A DNA stretch of 64,000 nt from NCBI RefSeq assembly GCF_000315545.1, contig NZ_JH992902.1, positions 407,280 to 471,279 of the forward strand. Direction: 5' to 3'. The notes below the pieces were generated by a model that was not told where the DNA came from, did no database searches, and worked only from the letters and a program-made list of their open reading frames with translations. Of this stretch, positions 17,534 through 28,404 are shown piece after piece (the first letter of the stretch is position 1; the number at the start of each line of letters is the position of its first letter). Position numbers and translations under genes: made by a program. Origin of the DNA: Selenomonas sp. F0473 (lineage in GTDB: Bacteria; Bacillota; Negativicutes; Selenomonadales; Selenomonadaceae).

Positions 17534-17881
17534 TCAGCCCGGCGGCCATGTGAGCAACCGTCCCCCGAGCAGATGGAAGTGCAGATGCCCGACTGTCTGG
17601 CCTCCGTCCGCCCCCGTATTGGTCACCAGGCGGAACCCCCCGGCATCTATACCACAAGAGCGTGCAACGGCAGGCACAACCTCCGTCAGTATATGCCCGG
17701 CAAGTTCCTTATCCGCATCGGTGAACGCCAAAACGCTGCCGATATGTTTCTTCGGAATCACAAGCACATGCTCCGGCGCCTGCGGGTCAAGGTCGCGGAA
17801 CGCGAGCACCGTATCGTCCTCATAGACCTTTGCCGAGGGAATCTCCCCCTGCGCAATCCTACAGAAAATACAATCAGCCAT
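17534..17881 (-). CDS. HIT family nucleotide hydrolase
   Basis: Histidine triad protein of 115 residues, of the Hint type that hydrolyses nucleoside phosphoramidates such as AMP-lysine. The N-terminus MADCIFCRIA has a CX2C pair usual in the family, and the active site is GHLHFHLLGG (the H-x-H-x-H triad) near the C-terminus. AAAGGAAG eight bases before the ATG at 17881 supports this start over a GTG three codons upstream. It is 65 bases after addA and may be the last gene of that operon, because no terminator lies between them. Confidence 0.94.
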   Translation of the reverse strand: MADCIFCRIAQGEIPSAKVYEDDTVLAFRDLDPQAPEHVLVIPKKHIGSVLAFTDADKELAGHILTEVVPAVARSCGIDAGGFRLVTNTGADGGQTVGHLHFHLLGGRLLTWPPG

Positions 17882-17946
17882 TGTGTACACTTCCTTTCAT
17901 ATCGTCACATTTAAATAATTCTCCAAATAAAAATAATCCCCTGCCG

Positions 17947-20900
17947 TCATGTGTCGTTCCACATCCGCACTTCCTGTCCCGTATCGAGGAGAAAGAGATA
18001 GCGTTCTTTCACGGGTTTTCCAAGAATGGTCTCCACGGCGCTGCCGTAAAGGTCAATTTGGAACCGATAGCGTGCCCGCGCCGCATCCGCGGAGATTTTT
18101 CTATCGGTCTTATAATCGAGCAGCACATAATTGCCGTTTTCTTCTTCAAAGAGCACATCGATGATGCCTTGCAGAAAGATTTTGTCTCCGGCATCCTGCG
18201 CCTCCGTATAATAGTTCTGCGCGGGCAAGAGTCGCCCGAACGGGAGTTCCCGATAAACGGCTTTTGCCGCACGCATACGGCGGCCGAGCCGAGAGGCTGC
18301 AAATTTCCATATGTGTTCGATTCGAATGCTATCGCGTTCCGCCTCCGTGAGAATCCCCTGCGCGAGCAGCGCATCCGCCTGCCGGACAATGGCGTCGATA
18401 TCCGCGGCATCCGAGAGGTCGAGCTGCTGCATGACCGTATGCATCGCAATACCGCGCTCCATCGGCGTGAGATACGTATGCGCCGCGCTGCGGAGAAACT
18501 GCGGCGTCTCCCACGCGTCTGCACCAACCGATGATTCGCTGACGGCGGGCGCAAAAGGCGGCAGTGCCTCCTCCACGGCGGCACGCTGCCGTTTCAGTTC
18601 CGTGACGCTGGTCTTGGCGTGGATATGCTCCGTCCCGCGCGCATCGTAACGCCAGTCTAGGATGCGCGCGACATCCGCTGCCGCTACGCTCTCCGGAAGA
18701 GGTTCGTCCGCAGCTACGGCGGCAAGCACCGAATCATTCTCGTCCGCAGGTTTCCGCTGCACAGCGCGCGCATCTTCCTCTAAAATACGGACATCGAACC
18801 GCGCTGCGGGTGAAGCGGGCGGATATAGTGTAATGTCCGCCGCGCTTCCAAAGAGCAGCGCACCGTCCGGATGGCGCATGAGTGCGAGCGCAATCCAGTC
18901 GAGATAGGACTTCCCCGCGAGGATTGCCTCGTCCGGCAAAGCGGCATCCTTCTCCCGCGCGTATGCCAAACATTTTTCGCGCAGCTGTTCCAGCTTATCC
19001 TTGCCGCTGCGCGTCACATTCAGCGTCCCCGTCAGAACGAGTTTTTCCTGTGCGCGCGTCATGGCGACGTAGAGGATGCGCATTTCCTCCGCCTTGGTCT
19101 CTCTCTTGATCGCCGCCTTAACGCGGCGCAGCGATAGCGTATCGTATTTCTGCCGCCCCACCGACGTATTTTCATAGACGCGCAGGCCGATGCCTTCCCG
19201 CGCATGGTAGAGAAGATCGCCGCGCATATCCTGCTCGTTGAACGCGCCGCCGATGTTGGCCAAAAAGACGACAGGAAACTCAAGCCCCTTGCTCTTATGG
19301 ATGGTCATGATGCGCACGACGTTCTCGCTTTCGCCGAGCGTACGGGCAACGGATAAATCCGTATTGCGCCTGCGCAGCGCGTCGATATAGCGCAGGAACC
19401 GAAAGAGCCCGCGCTCGTTCGTGCGTTCAAACTCCGCCGCCCGGTCGATGAGCATACGCAGGTTCGCCTGCCGCAGAACGCCGCCGGGAAGCGCTCCCAC
19501 ATAGTCGTAGTATCCCGTGTCGCGATAGAGCATCCAAAGAAGTTCCGGCACACTGTGCACGAGCGCATAGCTGCGCCAAGCGCGGATACGGTCGATCGCC
19601 GCGTGCGCGCGTGTCACAATGCCCGCGGGTATTTCATCCCCCGCCTCTGCCGTCAGCATCTCGTAGATACTTCCATGCGGCGTGTTGACACGCAGATATG
19701 CCAGTTCCTCCATACGCAGGCCGATCATCGGCGAGGCAAGCACCGCCGTGAGCGCGGTGTCCTGCCGCGCATTGTCGAGCGAGGCAAGCAAGGCGAGCAT
19801 CATGCGTATCTCGCTCGACTCGAAATAGCCCGCCGTCTCGTCCGCGTATGCGGGAATTCCCTCCGTGCGGAGCACCTCGAGCAGGATATTCGCCCGCTCT
19901 TTTGCCGCACGCAGAAGAATCACGATATCTCTGTAAGAAAGCGGATGTCCGCCGTGCCCGTCGTGCACGATGTAGTTCTCTTCCGTGAGCGTACGAATAC
20001 GCCGCGCAATCCATCGCGCCTCTACCTCGAAGGCCTTCAGTTCTGCGGCCTCCCCCGCGGATTCGTCATCCGTCTCCGCAGCATAATCTACATGGAGCAG
20101 ATTCAGCTCCAGGGGGCCCGCAAGAGATTTTCCATCCGTGAGGGCGTCCTCAAAGATGCGCTCGGGATTGAGACGCGCCTTTTCATCGTATGCAATCTCA
20201 ACGGCGCTGTCGGTCATGACCTGTGAAAAGATATAATTAATGGGTTCGAGCACCTCGGCACGACTGCGGAAATTCTCCGACATCGTGACGAGCGTGCCCT
20301 CCGCCGCCCCCCCGCGGTATGCCCGATACGTCTCTTGGAAGAGTGTCGGATCCGCGAGCCGGAACCGATAGATGCTCTGTTTCACATCGCCGACAATAAA
20401 CCGGTTGTCGCTGCGCGCAATCTGCCGCAGAATCCCCTCCTGCAAACCATTGGTATCTTGGTATTCGTCCACCATGACGGCATCGAAACGTTCCTGCAGC
20501 GCGCGGGCAGTCTCCGTCGGGTCTGCAACGGTCGGATTCTCCTGTAGCCGCTCGGGATGCGCGCACAAAAGCCGCAGCGTCTCATGCTCGAGGTCGCTGA
20601 AATCCAAGAGGCCGCGCGCAATTTTTTCACGGCGAAGCGCACGGTGAAACTCTATTGCCAACTGCGCGTAGCGTCGAACGGCCGCATTTGCCCGATTCTC
20701 CGCGGCGCAGAGTTCCGCAGGCGTCGGGGCGAGCTGCGCCGTACAGGCATCCCAAGCCGCGTGAATTTTTCCGGTCAGCCGATTGAATGCGGCGCCTACC
20801 GCGGTATTAGCCTCCTCTACCTGCTTGCGCGGAAGGCTCGACCGCGCCTTCTTCGCCGCCGCGGCAGTTTCTAAAAACTGCGTCCATCCCGCATCGTCAT

Positions 20901-21771
20901 GCGCCTGCGCAAACGCCTCCACGGCGCCTTGCAGCTCCTCGTTAACGCCCAAATTATGAATGAGAATGTCGCGGCATTTTGCCGCCGCCGCGCAGAAGTC
21001 CTCCTCTTGCGCCGCTAAGAGTTCAATCGCGCGGCGATAGTCCGCGCACAGCTTTGCGATCGTCCGGCGGAGTTCATCTGCGAGCACATGGAAACCCGTG
21101 CGTGCCCAAAAGGGCGTATCGTCCGGCTCGCTGCCCTGCGCGCCAAGCCATGTCTCGGGGGATGGCTGGCTGAGCGAAAAATGATACAGGGCGAGCGTCT
21201 CGCGCTGGAGCTTATCGTCGTCTCCCTTCTCCCCGCCGTAGGCGTCGGCAAAGGCCAGAAAGCCGTCCGCGTCCCCATGCTCCTCGGCATCGTCGTATTT
21301 CTTTTCCAATACCGCCTCGAACACATCGTTTTTGAACAGCCGCATCTCCTGCTCGCTCGCAAGACGGAAATTCGGCGGAATATCCGTCGCGTCGATATGC
21401 TCCTGCAAAAGGCGCTGGCAAAAGGAGTGGAACGTCGAGATATCCGCCCCTGTCAATAGGATACGCTGACGTTCAAGCGCGGCAATTTCCTCATCCGCAT
21501 CGGAATTATCCGCCCGCTCCGCCGCGATTGCATCGATTTCCGCATTGAGCGCCTGCTCAATGCGCTCGCGCATCTCCGACGCCGCCGCCTTCGTAAAGGT
21601 CAGAACGAGAATCCTGTCCAGCGAAATCTCCGCGCGGCGCACCTGCGCGATGATGCGCTCCACGAGCACGCGCGTCTTGCCCGAGCCCGCCGCCGCGGCG
21701 ACAAGGATATTCTGACCGCGCAGTTCAATCGCCTGCCGTTGGTCCGCCGTAAAGCGCATTTCATTCGCCAT
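17947..21771 (-). CDS. addA: ATP-dependent helicase/nuclease subunit A
   Basis: Large subunit of AddAB, the Firmicute counterpart of RecBCD, which unwinds and resects double-strand ends and loads RecA at Chi. The 1274-residue protein has a UvrD-type Walker A AAAAGSGKT near residue 25, the Walker B region VDEYQDTNGLQ, helicase motifs such as IMTIHKSKGLEFPVVF, and a C-terminal RecB-type nuclease with LLDYKTD (1217-1223). Full length for the family. Its ATG lies inside the end of addB (11-base overlap). It follows sbcD, sbcC and addB in one operon. Confidence 0.97.
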   Translation of the reverse strand: MANEMRFTADQRQAIELRGQNILVAAAAGSGKTRVLVERIIAQVRRAEISLDRILVLTFTKAAASEMRERIEQALNAEIDAIAAERADNSDADEEIAALERQRILLTGADISTFHSFCQRLLQEHIDATDIPPNFRLASEQEMRLFKNDVFEAVLEKKYDDAEEHGDADGFLAFADAYGGEKGDDDKLQRETLALYHFSLSQPSPETWLGAQGSEPDDTPFWARTGFHVLADELRRTIAKLCADYRRAIELLAAQEEDFCAAAAKCRDILIHNLGVNEELQGAVEAFAQAHDDAGWTQFLETAAAAKKARSSLPRKQVEEANTAVGAAFNRLTGKIHAAWDACTAQLAPTPAELCAAENRANAAVRRYAQLAIEFHRALRREKIARGLLDFSDLEHETLRLLCAHPERLQENPTVADPTETARALQERFDAVMVDEYQDTNGLQEGILRQIARSDNRFIVGDVKQSIYRFRLADPTLFQETYRAYRGGAAEGTLVTMSENFRSRAEVLEPINYIFSQVMTDSAVEIAYDEKARLNPERIFEDALTDGKSLAGPLELNLLHVDYAAETDDESAGEAAELKAFEVEARWIARRIRTLTEENYIVHDGHGGHPLSYRDIVILLRAAKERANILLEVLRTEGIPAYADETAGYFESSEIRMMLALLASLDNARQDTALTAVLASPMIGLRMEELAYLRVNTPHGSIYEMLTAEAGDEIPAGIVTRAHAAIDRIRAWRSYALVHSVPELLWMLYRDTGYYDYVGALPGGVLRQANLRMLIDRAAEFERTNERGLFRFLRYIDALRRRNTDLSVARTLGESENVVRIMTIHKSKGLEFPVVFLANIGGAFNEQDMRGDLLYHAREGIGLRVYENTSVGRQKYDTLSLRRVKAAIKRETKAEEMRILYVAMTRAQEKLVLTGTLNVTRSGKDKLEQLREKCLAYAREKDAALPDEAILAGKSYLDWIALALMRHPDGALLFGSAADITLYPPASPAARFDVRILEEDARAVQRKPADENDSVLAAVAADEPLPESVAAADVARILDWRYDARGTEHIHAKTSVTELKRQRAAVEEALPPFAPAVSESSVGADAWETPQFLRSAAHTYLTPMERGIAMHTVMQQLDLSDAADIDAIVRQADALLAQGILTEAERDSIRIEHIWKFAASRLGRRMRAAKAVYRELPFGRLLPAQNYYTEAQDAGDKIFLQGIIDVLFEEENGNYVLLDYKTDRKISADAARARYRFQIDLYGSAVETILGKPVKERYLFLLDTGQEVRMWNDT

Positions 21772-24700
21772 CCGTATCTCCCTCCTCTCTTACGGCCTTT
21801 GCAATCTCCGCCATCGCCGCCTGCGCATCGTCCGGGATATCGCGATAGACATCCCCCCGCTCCAGTGCAAACCCGCAGACGGCACGGTAATCGCAGAACG
21901 TACAGGCATTGCGCTCCTTGAACCGATACGGCGCCGCCGCGATATCGCCGCGCAGAATATCCTCGGCGGTCCCCTGTACGAGCATCGGCAGGAACGCGAG
22001 CAGCTGCTCAAACTCCTCCCGCGCGCGCAGATATTTTGCGGAGCTCTTCGAGAGCTCCTTGCCGTTTTTATTGACGGAAACGCAAATATGTTCGGCTAAC
22101 GCGTCGATACGCCGCACAATCTCGGCGTCGTCAATCAAAAAGCCCGTCAGCAGCATTTTTTTCGAAATCTCTTCCTGCAGCGCCTCGTCGCCGAGCCGCG
22201 TATCCTTCTTGACAATCGGATTGACTGCCGGCGCATAGAGCATCCCCGCGGGGAAACTGTCCATATCGCTCAGCAGGCCGCGGACGACATAGAGGTAGAG
22301 CAGCAGCTGCATCTTGAGACCATAACGAATCTCCGGCAGCTGCAGGGAGACCGCGCCCGTCTTATAATCGAGAACGATATAATACGCCCCGTCCTCCGAT
22401 ACGTCGAGGCGGTCAATCTGCCCGCGCAGGGAGAGCGTCACGCCGCCCGCGAGCGGAAACGCCGCAATCGGTACGCCGTCGTCATGCCTGCCGAAACTGA
22501 TTTCAAACCCATACGGCCGGAACGAAGACGCCGCCGCCCATGCCGTAAGGTGCCGAATCACCTGCCGTGCGGTGCTGCGAATCCGCTCGATACGGTGCCG
22601 GTAACTTGCGCAGCTCAGCAGCACCTCGCTGCGCACCTGCGGCACAATCTCCGACAGCAGTGCGTCGATCTTCTGATCCCCATATTCCGCCGCCGCAGCC
22701 CAATCATTTTGATGCGCCGCGCGCACCCATTCCCCGTAACCGCGGAGAACACCGTGCAAAAGGGTTCCAAAGTCATTGCTTTGAAATTCGTAACGGTCGC
22801 GCTCACGCAGTCCCAGCCCATACTGCGCAAAATGCCGGAACGGGCACTGACGGAACGTCTCGAGCCGCGTCGTACTCCCGCCGATACGGCCGCCGCGCGC
22901 AAATAGACGCACCGCAAGCGCCGGCGGAATCTCGTTCTCGCGCAGATGGGCAAAGAGCCCGCCCACCATGAGACGCAGCGGCGCGCGCATCTCCTCGCTG
23001 TCCCGCATCCAGTTGTAGACATCCCGCCACAAGGGGCACATCTCGCCGCGTTCCTTTTGCCCGAGCAGGGCGCCTGCCAGTGAAGAGAGCGCGGGATAGG
23101 GCGCCGCAAGCACGAGTTCATCCGTGCGCTCGACCGCGGCAAGGGGAATGGAGAGAAATGTCGGACGCAGCATATGCAGCCGCCTTACGAGCGGCGACGG
23201 TGCGAGCGCCGCGCCGTCGCTCCCGGCAAGCGCATAGGACACCCAGAGATAGTCGCGCGCTTCCGTAAAACCGCGGTAAAGCCGGTAGCGCTCCAAAAAG
23301 CTCTGCTCGCGGCCCCCGCCGAATATTGCCGGCGACGCGTCCGCATGCATCGCGCGAAACGATTCGTTGAGGGAGAGGCGGTCGGCATCCGAAAGCATGC
23401 CCTGCGGGGCGCCGGCACGCGGCATCGTTCCCGCATTTGCCCCGACAATATAGGCGGCGCGGATGCCCGCAAGGCTGTTTTGGTCGAAGGAGGCAATCGT
23501 CACATGATCGAGTCCCGGCGGAATCAAAGAAATCTCGAGGGCGTCAAGCCCGTCGGAGAGGATTTCCTCATAGTCGCGCGCAGAGATCTCCGCATCGCCG
23601 CCAATCTCGACAAGTTGATCGAATAGGTTCATGCAGGACGCCCATATCTGCCGATGTGCCGCCGCATCGGCAAGCCGGCCATCCGCATTGGCAGCCGCAC
23701 GCCAGCGCTCCAAACTCTCGGCGGCATGAAGTTCGGCGAGAAAATCGTAAAGCGCCTGCGTGCGGGCGCGCGCCGTTCCGTCCTTTCGGCTCAGATGCTG
23801 TTTGAGCAGGGAAAGGGGCGCGGCAATCCGCCGCCGCATAGCGTCGATCGCTTTCTCCTCGGCAATGCGCAGCGCATCCTGTTCCGTTAAATGTTCCGCC
23901 GCAGCGACGCCGCGGCGCACGAAGTCCCAATCTTCCGTCGCCGTCCACTGCCGCTCCGAGCGGATGCCGTATGCCAAGCAGTAATTTTCGAGGCAATCCA
24001 CCGCCTCCTGCCAATCTCCGCCCAAAGGAAATACGGACGTTTCTCCCCCGTCTTCTCCTTCCGAGACGGGAAAGAACCCCGTACGCAGGGCGCGGAACAT
24101 CGTCTCATACCCCCAGCCGCGCCATGCCGTCTGTGCGGCGGCGCGCAGGAGTTCTGCAAGCGGATGATGCGTGCTTGGTCTCTTTGCGTCCAAATAACAC
24201 GGAATGCCGTAATCGGCAAAGACAAGAGTCAGGAGCTGTCCGTAACGCTCCGTATCTCGGACGAGAACGGCAATCTCGCTGCAGCGGTATCCGTGGTCGC
24301 GCACCAGACGCAGAATGTCCGCCGCGGCGGCCTCCGCCTCAAGGCGCGGATTCGCCGCCTCAACGAGCCGGAGGGCATCGTCTTCCGCGGGCACAAGCCG
24401 CCCATGTCCGAAGAGCCCCGTTTCGACGGCCGCAAGAGACGACCGCTGCGTTCTGCGCTGTCCCTCCATCAGGCGAATCGAAGATTCTGCGTGCGGGTCG
24501 ACCTCCGCAAGCGCCTGTTCCAAGCTGCGCATCGTGCGGTACCCAAGGGAGAACAGCCCCGTCTCCAGCGTATTCTCCGGCAGATTCACACGAATCTCGC
24601 CGCCCTCTAGCCTGCCCTCCATCGTCAAACTCACATGAACGGACGCCGCCGTCTCGAAGAGCGCGCGAAATACGGCAAGCTCCTGCGGATTGAAAAAGTC

Positions 24701-25327
24701 GAAACCGTCCGCCCAAATCTCGGCGCTGCGAAGAAACGGCGCATCCTTCAACTGACGGGCAAGCCGCTCCATACGGTCGGTATGGTCCGTGAGCCGCCCC
24801 TCCATACGCGCGGCGAGGTCGTCCATCACAACGGACAACGCGATGAGTTTCTGCGGCAGCCGCTCCCTTCCCGTACCCATCCGCTCTGCCGACGCACGGA
24901 GGAGGTCGGGGCGCAGTCGATAGCGCCTGAGTTCGGCAATCGTACCCGCAAGCGTCTCCGTAAAACCGCGTTTGCGTATGGAGTGCGCAAAGGCGGGGAG
25001 CTCCTCCGCTCGTTTGATGAGAATATCCTTGAGCAGCATCCGCAGCCCGATGTCGCTGATACGCGGCATATGCGCTCCGCCCGTCTCGAGCAAAACCTGA
25101 TGCGCAAAGCGGCGAAAGCCGAAGACATAGGCTTGGAGGAATCCCGCGCCGTGCGTCAGCGTCTCGGCAAGCGCACGTTCCGCGGCATAGGTCATGTGCT
25201 CGGGCACGAGGAGAATGCGCTGCCGGCCGAGCGGCGCCCGTTCGATTTCATCTCTCATCCCGCCGAGACAAGCATGGGTCTTTCCCGTACCCGCACGCCC
25301 GATGATAAATTCCAGTTTCGCCGTCAT
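21761..25327 (-). CDS. addB: ATP-dependent helicase/nuclease subunit B
   Basis: Second subunit of AddAB, 1188 residues. It begins with a Walker A GRAGTGKT (residues 10-17). An inactive helicase-like body follows, then a C-terminal nuclease domain with VLDYKTG near 985-991. The four cysteines that hold the 4Fe-4S cluster are visible: C828 in RQCPFRHF and C1142, C1145, C1151 in CTFCDYRAVC. In known AddAB this subunit reads Chi. The start shares ATGA with the sbcC stop behind GGAGG. Both nuclease motifs (AddA and AddB) look intact, so the two-nuclease form is expected. Confidence 0.96.
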   Translation of the reverse strand: MTAKLEFIIGRAGTGKTHACLGGMRDEIERAPLGRQRILLVPEHMTYAAERALAETLTHGAGFLQAYVFGFRRFAHQVLLETGGAHMPRISDIGLRMLLKDILIKRAEELPAFAHSIRKRGFTETLAGTIAELRRYRLRPDLLRASAERMGTGRERLPQKLIALSVVMDDLAARMEGRLTDHTDRMERLARQLKDAPFLRSAEIWADGFDFFNPQELAVFRALFETAASVHVSLTMEGRLEGGEIRVNLPENTLETGLFSLGYRTMRSLEQALAEVDPHAESSIRLMEGQRRTQRSSLAAVETGLFGHGRLVPAEDDALRLVEAANPRLEAEAAAADILRLVRDHGYRCSEIAVLVRDTERYGQLLTLVFADYGIPCYLDAKRPSTHHPLAELLRAAAQTAWRGWGYETMFRALRTGFFPVSEGEDGGETSVFPLGGDWQEAVDCLENYCLAYGIRSERQWTATEDWDFVRRGVAAAEHLTEQDALRIAEEKAIDAMRRRIAAPLSLLKQHLSRKDGTARARTQALYDFLAELHAAESLERWRAAANADGRLADAAAHRQIWASCMNLFDQLVEIGGDAEISARDYEEILSDGLDALEISLIPPGLDHVTIASFDQNSLAGIRAAYIVGANAGTMPRAGAPQGMLSDADRLSLNESFRAMHADASPAIFGGGREQSFLERYRLYRGFTEARDYLWVSYALAGSDGAALAPSPLVRRLHMLRPTFLSIPLAAVERTDELVLAAPYPALSSLAGALLGQKERGEMCPLWRDVYNWMRDSEEMRAPLRLMVGGLFAHLRENEIPPALAVRLFARGGRIGGSTTRLETFRQCPFRHFAQYGLGLRERDRYEFQSNDFGTLLHGVLRGYGEWVRAAHQNDWAAAAEYGDQKIDALLSEIVPQVRSEVLLSCASYRHRIERIRSTARQVIRHLTAWAAASSFRPYGFEISFGRHDDGVPIAAFPLAGGVTLSLRGQIDRLDVSEDGAYYIVLDYKTGAVSLQLPEIRYGLKMQLLLYLYVVRGLLSDMDSFPAGMLYAPAVNPIVKKDTRLGDEALQEEISKKMLLTGFLIDDAEIVRRIDALAEHICVSVNKNGKELSKSSAKYLRAREEFEQLLAFLPMLVQGTAEDILRGDIAAAPYRFKERNACTFCDYRAVCGFALERGDVYRDIPDDAQAAMAEIAKAVREEGDTDGE

Positions 25328-28300
25328 AACGCCTCCGTGCCGCCCGCTGCAAAATGCGCTCTGCTGCCCTGTGCCGTTCGCTCGACAAGGAGATGCATAG
25401 GAATGCGGGCGCGCAGTTCCTCCACATGCGAAATGATGCCGACAAGCCGTCCGCCTTCCCGCTGCACCTCGAGCAGCGCGCGGACAGCGACGTCGAGCGT
25501 CTCGCTGTCGAGCGAACCGAATCCCTCGTCGATGAAAATCATATCGAGATGCATCCCGCCCGCATAGTGCTGCACAACGTCGGAAAGCCCGAGCGCAAGC
25601 GCGAGCGAGGCAAGGAATGTCTCGCCGCCCGAGAGCGTCTGCGATTTGCGCGGAAGTCCCTCGTACTCGTCGAACACGTCGATTTCAAGTCCCCACCACT
25701 TATTTTTATGCCCGCCCTCTCCGTGCGCAAGGCGATAGCGTCCGCGGCTCATCACGACGAGCCGCGCGTTCGCCGCCTCAATCACATCGCTCAGAATCGA
25801 GCGCAGCACATAGGTCTGAAAGTGTACCTGATACGGGGCTTTCGCTGACGCGACCTGCGCGAGTTTCCCCATGACGCGGTAGCGCTCCGCATGGGCTTCT
25901 CCGGCCTTATGCAGGGCATCGATATCGTACATCATACGGTTCAGCCCGTTCAGTCGTTCCGTGCGGCTGCCCTGTGCCCGCGCCGCCTCCTTGACCGCCG
26001 TGTCCGCCGTTGTTTCCGCCGCCATGAGCGCGGACATATCGGGCGCGCTCACGCCGAAAGCGGCGCGCTCCGCCTTTTTCATCAGCTCTACGGCGGCGGT
26101 ATAGTTGTCCGTATGCTCCTTGATACGTTCTTCGACTCTTTTATGGAACGCCGGATTCGCCCAATCCCCTTCGACCGCCGCGCGGTATTCTTCCTCCGAC
26201 GGGAACCCCGCCTCCGTGCGCGCGGCTGCAAACGCCTCCGCCGCCGTGCGGTGCGTCTCTGCGCTCTCCTCGGCGGCGGTCACTTTCACACGCAGTTCCG
26301 TTTCCGCGCGCGCAAAAACGGCGACAGCGTCCTTTTCCTTCTGCTGTGCCGCAAGATATGCCGCTTTTGCCATCTCCGCCGCATGTTTGACGTTCTGCAG
26401 CTCCTCCTCGAGCGCAGCGCCGTCCCGATATTCCGCCGGGAGCTGCGCCTCAAGCGCCCGCACCTCGCCTTCGCGCAGGCGCAGCGCATCGTGGGCCGCC
26501 TGTGCCGCCTTCTCTTTCTCGGTGCACGACACCTCCAGCTGCATGAGGTTCTTCTTGTCCTTTACAAGGCGCGTTTTCGCCTCTGCGCACTCCGTCCGTG
26601 CACGCGCGAGCGCATCGCCGCGCGCCTTCGTGCGCCGCGTGAGGTCCTCCAGCGTATCTGCGCCGAGAACATCCGCCAACGCCTTCTGTGCGCGGCGTAT
26701 ATCCTGTTCCGTACGCTCCCGCTGCGCCCTGCATTCCTCCGCCCGCGTACGGCATTGCTGCAGATGACGCTCCGCCTCTTCTTCCATCTGCGCAGCCGTG
26801 TCTAACTCCTGTGCAGAAGGGATATCCTCCGCATGAACGGCGGGGTGCGGATGCGCGAGGGCGCCGCAAACGGGACACGGTTTCCCTTCGGCAAGGGTCT
26901 CGGCGAGGCGGGCTGCACTGCCGAGGTCATAGAGAATCTGCAGCTGCCGCCGCGTTGTTTTGGCGGCGGTTCGTTTTTGCTCCGCCGCCGTGCATGCATC
27001 CTGCGCCTCTTGCTCTGCCTTATGCAGTCGGGGCATCTGTGCGGAGAGTATCTCCGCCTCCTCCGCTGTCCTTCGGCAGCGGTTCAGCCGCTCTTCTTCC
27101 TGCGCCGCAGCCTCCGCGCCCACAAGCGTTTTATCAAGCGCCGCAATACGCTCTTCCGCCGCCTGTATTTGTGCATTCAATGCCTGAAGTGCCGCCGCAT
27201 CCGCATCTTTCTGCTCCTGTGCTTGTACGGCGTTTGCGCGGAGCTGCTCCGCAGCGCCGCGGCACTCCGCCAGCTGCTGTGCCTGCACGACATAAGCGGA
27301 CAGCGCCTGCATCCGCTGCGTGAGGCGTGTGCGTTCCTCTTCGCGTGCCTCCTCATGTCGGAGCACTTCCTGTGCCGCGATGTATATCTTCTGTGCCTCT
27401 ATACAACGGCGCTGCGCATCTGTCCGTTCCTCTTCTTTACGCTTTGCCTGTATCGCAGATTGCTGTTCCTCACGCTCTTTATACCACACGGGGAGCGCAC
27501 GGCGCGCGCGCTCGAGTTGCACGCGATACGCCTCTACGGAGCGTTCCTTCGCCCGCATCTCATCGGCATGTTTCCGCGCCCCCGCAAGCTCTTGCAATTT
27601 CGTCTCCGCAGCCGCCCCCGCCTCACGCGCGCGGCGTGCCTCCTGCGCCTGCCGCTCCATCTCATCGAGCCGCGCCGCATGCAGTTTCGTCTCTTCTTCA
27701 AGCCGCGCGATGCGTTCGCGCAGTTCCTTCGCCGAGCCGAGCTGCTCCGTTTCGAGCATCTGTGCCGTCCGCGCCCGCATCTCTGCCGATTCCCGTTCGA
27801 GTTCCTGCGCCTCTCGCACCAAGGCCTCCTCGAGCCGCCGATAGCGCTCCGTACGGAAGATGCGCTGCATAATGGCGCTGCGGTCTTTGACCTCGGCAAG
27901 TAAAAAGCGTTGGAACTGCCCCTGAGGAAGGAGTACCACTTGACGAAACTGATCCGCATCGAAACCGATCAGTTCTCCGATGCGCTTTGAGACCTCCGTC
28001 ACATTGGAAGCGAGCAGAATCTCTTCGCCCGTTTCCCCGATATCCGGAATTCTGTACAGCTGCCCCGTCGCCGCGCGGCGCGTCATCTTCCCGCGCGACA
28101 TACGCTCATACATAGGGGAGCGCACGATGCGGTAGCGCCGCCGCCCCAGCGCAAATACGTACTCCACCTCCGTCACCCGCTCCGGCGGCGCGGCGGAGGA
28201 GCGCAGCATCCCACCCTCGCGTACGTTGTCACTCGATTCGCCGTACAATGCAAATACGATTGCATCCAGTATCGTCGTCTTGCCCGCGCCCGTCGCCCCA

Positions 28301-28404
28301 TGAATCAATACGAACGGCACGCCCGCAAGCGCCGCCTCAAAGTCCAGCACCTGTTCCTCGAGGTAGGAGCCGAATGCCTGCATCCGCAGCTTTAGTGGTC
28401 TCAC
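25324..28404 (-). CDS. sbcC: Exonuclease subunit SbcC (Rad50-like)
   Basis: SMC-like ATPase that with SbcD opens hairpins and trims blocked DNA ends. The 1026 residues show Walker A GATGAGKT (36-43), a long coiled coil rich in Ala, Glu and Arg, and the zinc hook CPVC at 510-513. A second coiled coil follows, then a C-terminal half with LSGGETFLASLALALGL and the Walker B FIDEGFGSLD. The start is GTG sharing GTGA with the sbcD stop. The high GC of the coiled coil explains the many long reading frames on the opposite strand, which are not genes. Confidence 0.96.
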   Translation of the reverse strand: MRPLKLRMQAFGSYLEEQVLDFEAALAGVPFVLIHGATGAGKTTILDAIVFALYGESSDNVREGGMLRSSAAPPERVTEVEYVFALGRRRYRIVRSPMYERMSRGKMTRRAATGQLYRIPDIGETGEEILLASNVTEVSKRIGELIGFDADQFRQVVLLPQGQFQRFLLAEVKDRSAIMQRIFRTERYRRLEEALVREAQELERESAEMRARTAQMLETEQLGSAKELRERIARLEEETKLHAARLDEMERQAQEARRAREAGAAAETKLQELAGARKHADEMRAKERSVEAYRVQLERARRALPVWYKEREEQQSAIQAKRKEEERTDAQRRCIEAQKIYIAAQEVLRHEEAREEERTRLTQRMQALSAYVVQAQQLAECRGAAEQLRANAVQAQEQKDADAAALQALNAQIQAAEERIAALDKTLVGAEAAAQEEERLNRCRRTAEEAEILSAQMPRLHKAEQEAQDACTAAEQKRTAAKTTRRQLQILYDLGSAARLAETLAEGKPCPVCGALAHPHPAVHAEDIPSAQELDTAAQMEEEAERHLQQCRTRAEECRAQRERTEQDIRRAQKALADVLGADTLEDLTRRTKARGDALARARTECAEAKTRLVKDKKNLMQLEVSCTEKEKAAQAAHDALRLREGEVRALEAQLPAEYRDGAALEEELQNVKHAAEMAKAAYLAAQQKEKDAVAVFARAETELRVKVTAAEESAETHRTAAEAFAAARTEAGFPSEEEYRAAVEGDWANPAFHKRVEERIKEHTDNYTAAVELMKKAERAAFGVSAPDMSALMAAETTADTAVKEAARAQGSRTERLNGLNRMMYDIDALHKAGEAHAERYRVMGKLAQVASAKAPYQVHFQTYVLRSILSDVIEAANARLVVMSRGRYRLAHGEGGHKNKWWGLEIDVFDEYEGLPRKSQTLSGGETFLASLALALGLSDVVQHYAGGMHLDMIFIDEGFGSLDSETLDVAVRALLEVQREGGRLVGIISHVEELRARIPMHLLVERTAQGSRAHFAAGGTEAL

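Noticed and set aside
26688-27903. Long plus-strand frames opposite sbcC
   Set aside because: Low-complexity Arg/Leu/Cys-rich translations with no family signal, fully inside a gene with clear motifs; they follow from GC-rich third positions.
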